From Paracoccus sp. JM45 (GTDB lineage Bacteria; Pseudomonadota; Alphaproteobacteria; Rhodobacterales; Rhodobacteraceae), in contig NZ_QQVY01000004.1 in NCBI RefSeq assembly GCF_003590715.1, positions 248,001 through 312,000 of the forward strand: DNA of 64,000 bases, given 5' to 3'. Shown piece by piece: positions 62,817 through 64,000 of the stretch. Within the stretch, counting starts at the first letter, position 1. The number at the start of each line of letters is the position of its first letter. A program made the position numbers and the translations under genes. Below the pieces are notes generated by a model. That model made no database searches, was not told where the DNA came from, and worked only from the letters and a program-made list of their open reading frames with translations.

Positions 62817-64000
62817 TCAGATCATCATTTCTTTGGTCGCAGTCAGCGTAATGTCGGGATAATCACGGTCGATCCGGTCGATATCCCACTGAAGCCGCGT
62901 CAGATAGACAAGATCGCCGTCGTGGTCATGCGCCAGATGGCCCTTGTTGGTTTCCGCGAATGCATCAACCTTGGCCTTCGGACCATTGACCCAACGGGCG
63001 CTGGTGAATTGCGATCCCTCGAAGCGGACGGGAATGCCGTATTCCAGCTCGATCCGGCTGGCCAGAACCTCGAACTGCAGGGCACCGACGACACCGACAA
63101 TAAAGCCCGACCCGATCGAGGGTTTGAAAACTTTCGCGGCGCCTTCCTCGGCAAACTGCATCAGCGCCTTTTCCAGATGCTTGGCCTTCATCGGATCGGT
63201 CGCCCGCACCGATTGCAGCAGTTCCGGCGCGAAACTGGGAATGCCGGTGAAACGCAGCGCCTCGCCCTCGGTCAGGGCATCACCGATGCGCAGCTGGCCA
63301 TGGTTCGGAATGCCTATGATATCACCTGCCCATGCCTCATCCGCCAGTTCGCGGTCGGCGGCAAGGAACAGCACGGGGTTCGAAATCGCCATCGGCTTTT
63401 TCGTCCGCACATGGGTCAACTTCATCCCGCGCAGGAAGTGCCCCGAGGCCATCCGCACGAATGCCACGCGGTCGCGGTGCTTGGGGTCCATGTTGGCCTG
63501 CACCTTGAAGACGAAACCGGCGACCGGCTTTTCTTCGGGGGCAACTTCGCGGTCGGCGGTATTCTGCGGCTGCGGCGGGGGACCGTATTCGCTGATCCCC
63601 TTCATCAGTTCTTGCACGCCAAAGCTGTTGATCGCGCTACCGAACCAGATGGGCGTCATATGCCCCTCAAGGAACGACTGACGGTCGAAGGCGGGCAGCA
63701 GCTCGCGCGCCATCTCGACCTCTTCGCGCAGTTTGGCCAACAGATCGGCGGGCACGCTTTCGGCCAGTTTGGGGTCGTCCAGACCATTGATGGCGATGGA
63801 TTCCGCAACCTTGTTGCGGTCGGCGCGGTCCATCAGTTCCAGCCGGTCATGCAGCATGTCGTAACAGCCGATGAATTCCCGACCGACCCCGATGGGCCAG
63901 CTGGCAGGGGCCACGTCGATGGCCAGATTTTCTTGAATTTCGTCGATGATCTCGAAGGTATCGCGGGATTCGCGGTCCATCTTGTTACAGAAGGTCAGGA
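62817..64000 (-). CDS. prfC: Peptide chain release factor 3, 3' part of gene
   Basis: The C-terminal 394 codons of RF3; the gene continues past the window edge, where LTFCNKMDRESRD carries the G4 motif NKMD. The GTPase domain start (P-loop) lies outside. Visible blocks are FKVQANMDPKHRDRVAFVRMASG (domain II, about 155 from the visible start), VGALQFEVLASRIELEYG and the final LARLQWDIDRIDRDYPDI-like end. RF3 recycles RF1/RF2 after peptide release. Confidence 0.93.
   Translation of the reverse strand, partial: LTFCNKMDRESRDTFEIIDEIQENLAIDVAPASWPIGVGREFIGCYDMLHDRLELMDRADRNKVAESIAINGLDDPKLAESVPADLLAKLREEVEMARELLPAFDRQSFLEGHMTPIWFGSAINSFGVQELMKGISEYGPPPQPQNTADREVAPEEKPVAGFVFKVQANMDPKHRDRVAFVRMASGHFLRGMKLTHVRTKKPMAISNPVLFLAADRELADEAWAGDIIGIPNHGQLRIGDALTEGEALRFTGIPSFAPELLQSVRATDPMKAKHLEKALMQFAEEGAAKVFKPSIGSGFIVGVVGALQFEVLASRIELEYGIPVRFEGSQFTSARWVNGPKAKVDAFAETNKGHLAHDHDGDLVYLTRLQWDIDRIDRDYPDITLTATKEMMI

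Overview
The window is ordinary chromosomal DNA of an alphaproteobacterium, most probably a Rhodobacteraceae member (Paracoccus/Loktanella-like). The clues are GapR (DUF2312), an LdtR-type MarR regulator, a DUF1127 protein, ThyX in place of ThyA, ErpA, 3-hydroxybutyrate dehydrogenase, high GC (about 60% by eye) and dense operons joined by ATGA, GTGA or TGATG overlaps. I see no insertion sequence, prophage, CRISPR array or rRNA. One tRNA gene, tRNA-Thr(UGU), is present. No stretch over 300 bp lacks a gene; the largest gaps, about 190 to 235 bp, hold leaders, terminators or a probable small RNA. Gene names rest on reading motifs by eye; no database search was possible.

Layout. 1-6.5 kb: a DUF1127 fragment, an SLC13 permease with two RCK_C domains, a YmdB-like phosphoesterase, a cold-shock protein, tRNA-Thr, an orphan iron(III) ABC permease, a conserved unknown protein and GapR. 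6.6-11 kb: a small membrane protein, a split YeeE/YedE pair coupled to dtd, an RhlE-type helicase behind a structured leader, and a Bcr/CflA efflux pump. 11-17.2 kb: tdk, then the coupled run dacA-tmk-holB-tatD-MBL hydrolase-AEC transporter. 17.2-24 kb, minus strand: a PotABCD-like ABC transporter and a DeaD-type helicase. 24-30 kb: chrA, then a TPP riboswitch driving thiD-thiO-thiS-thiG-thiE-thiF. 30-32.5 kb: metNIQ. 32.7-38.5 kb: a three-gene signalling operon (hybrid kinase with three receiver domains, CheR, and a REC-PAS-HWE kinase-REC protein). 38.7-44 kb: cytochrome b561, a four-gene fully overlapping envelope operon (CDP-alcohol phosphotransferase, sulfatase-like enzyme, flippase-like protein, GT4) and a VOC protein. 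44-50.1 kb: pstSCAB-phoU-phoB behind a clear Pho box. 50.1-64 kb: thyX, gloA, ldtR, sdhE, an HTH gene, an aminotransferase, a host-attachment protein, a 25-residue membrane peptide, bdhA with a probable small RNA upstream, a YejA-like binding protein coupled to an entericidin and a CsbD-like protein, a CDF transporter, xthA, erpA, dgt, an OsmC protein and the 3' part of prfC.

How it works together. Several units are complete pathways or machines: thiazole and thiamine-phosphate synthesis under TPP control, methionine uptake, phosphate uptake with its regulator PhoB, and polyamine-type uptake. Nucleotide metabolism is spread over tdk, tmk, thyX and dgt. The least explained parts are the envelope operon, the chemotaxis-like signalling operon without a DNA-binding output, the small RNA upstream of bdhA, the structured leader of the RhlE helicase, and the binding protein-entericidin-CsbD unit.
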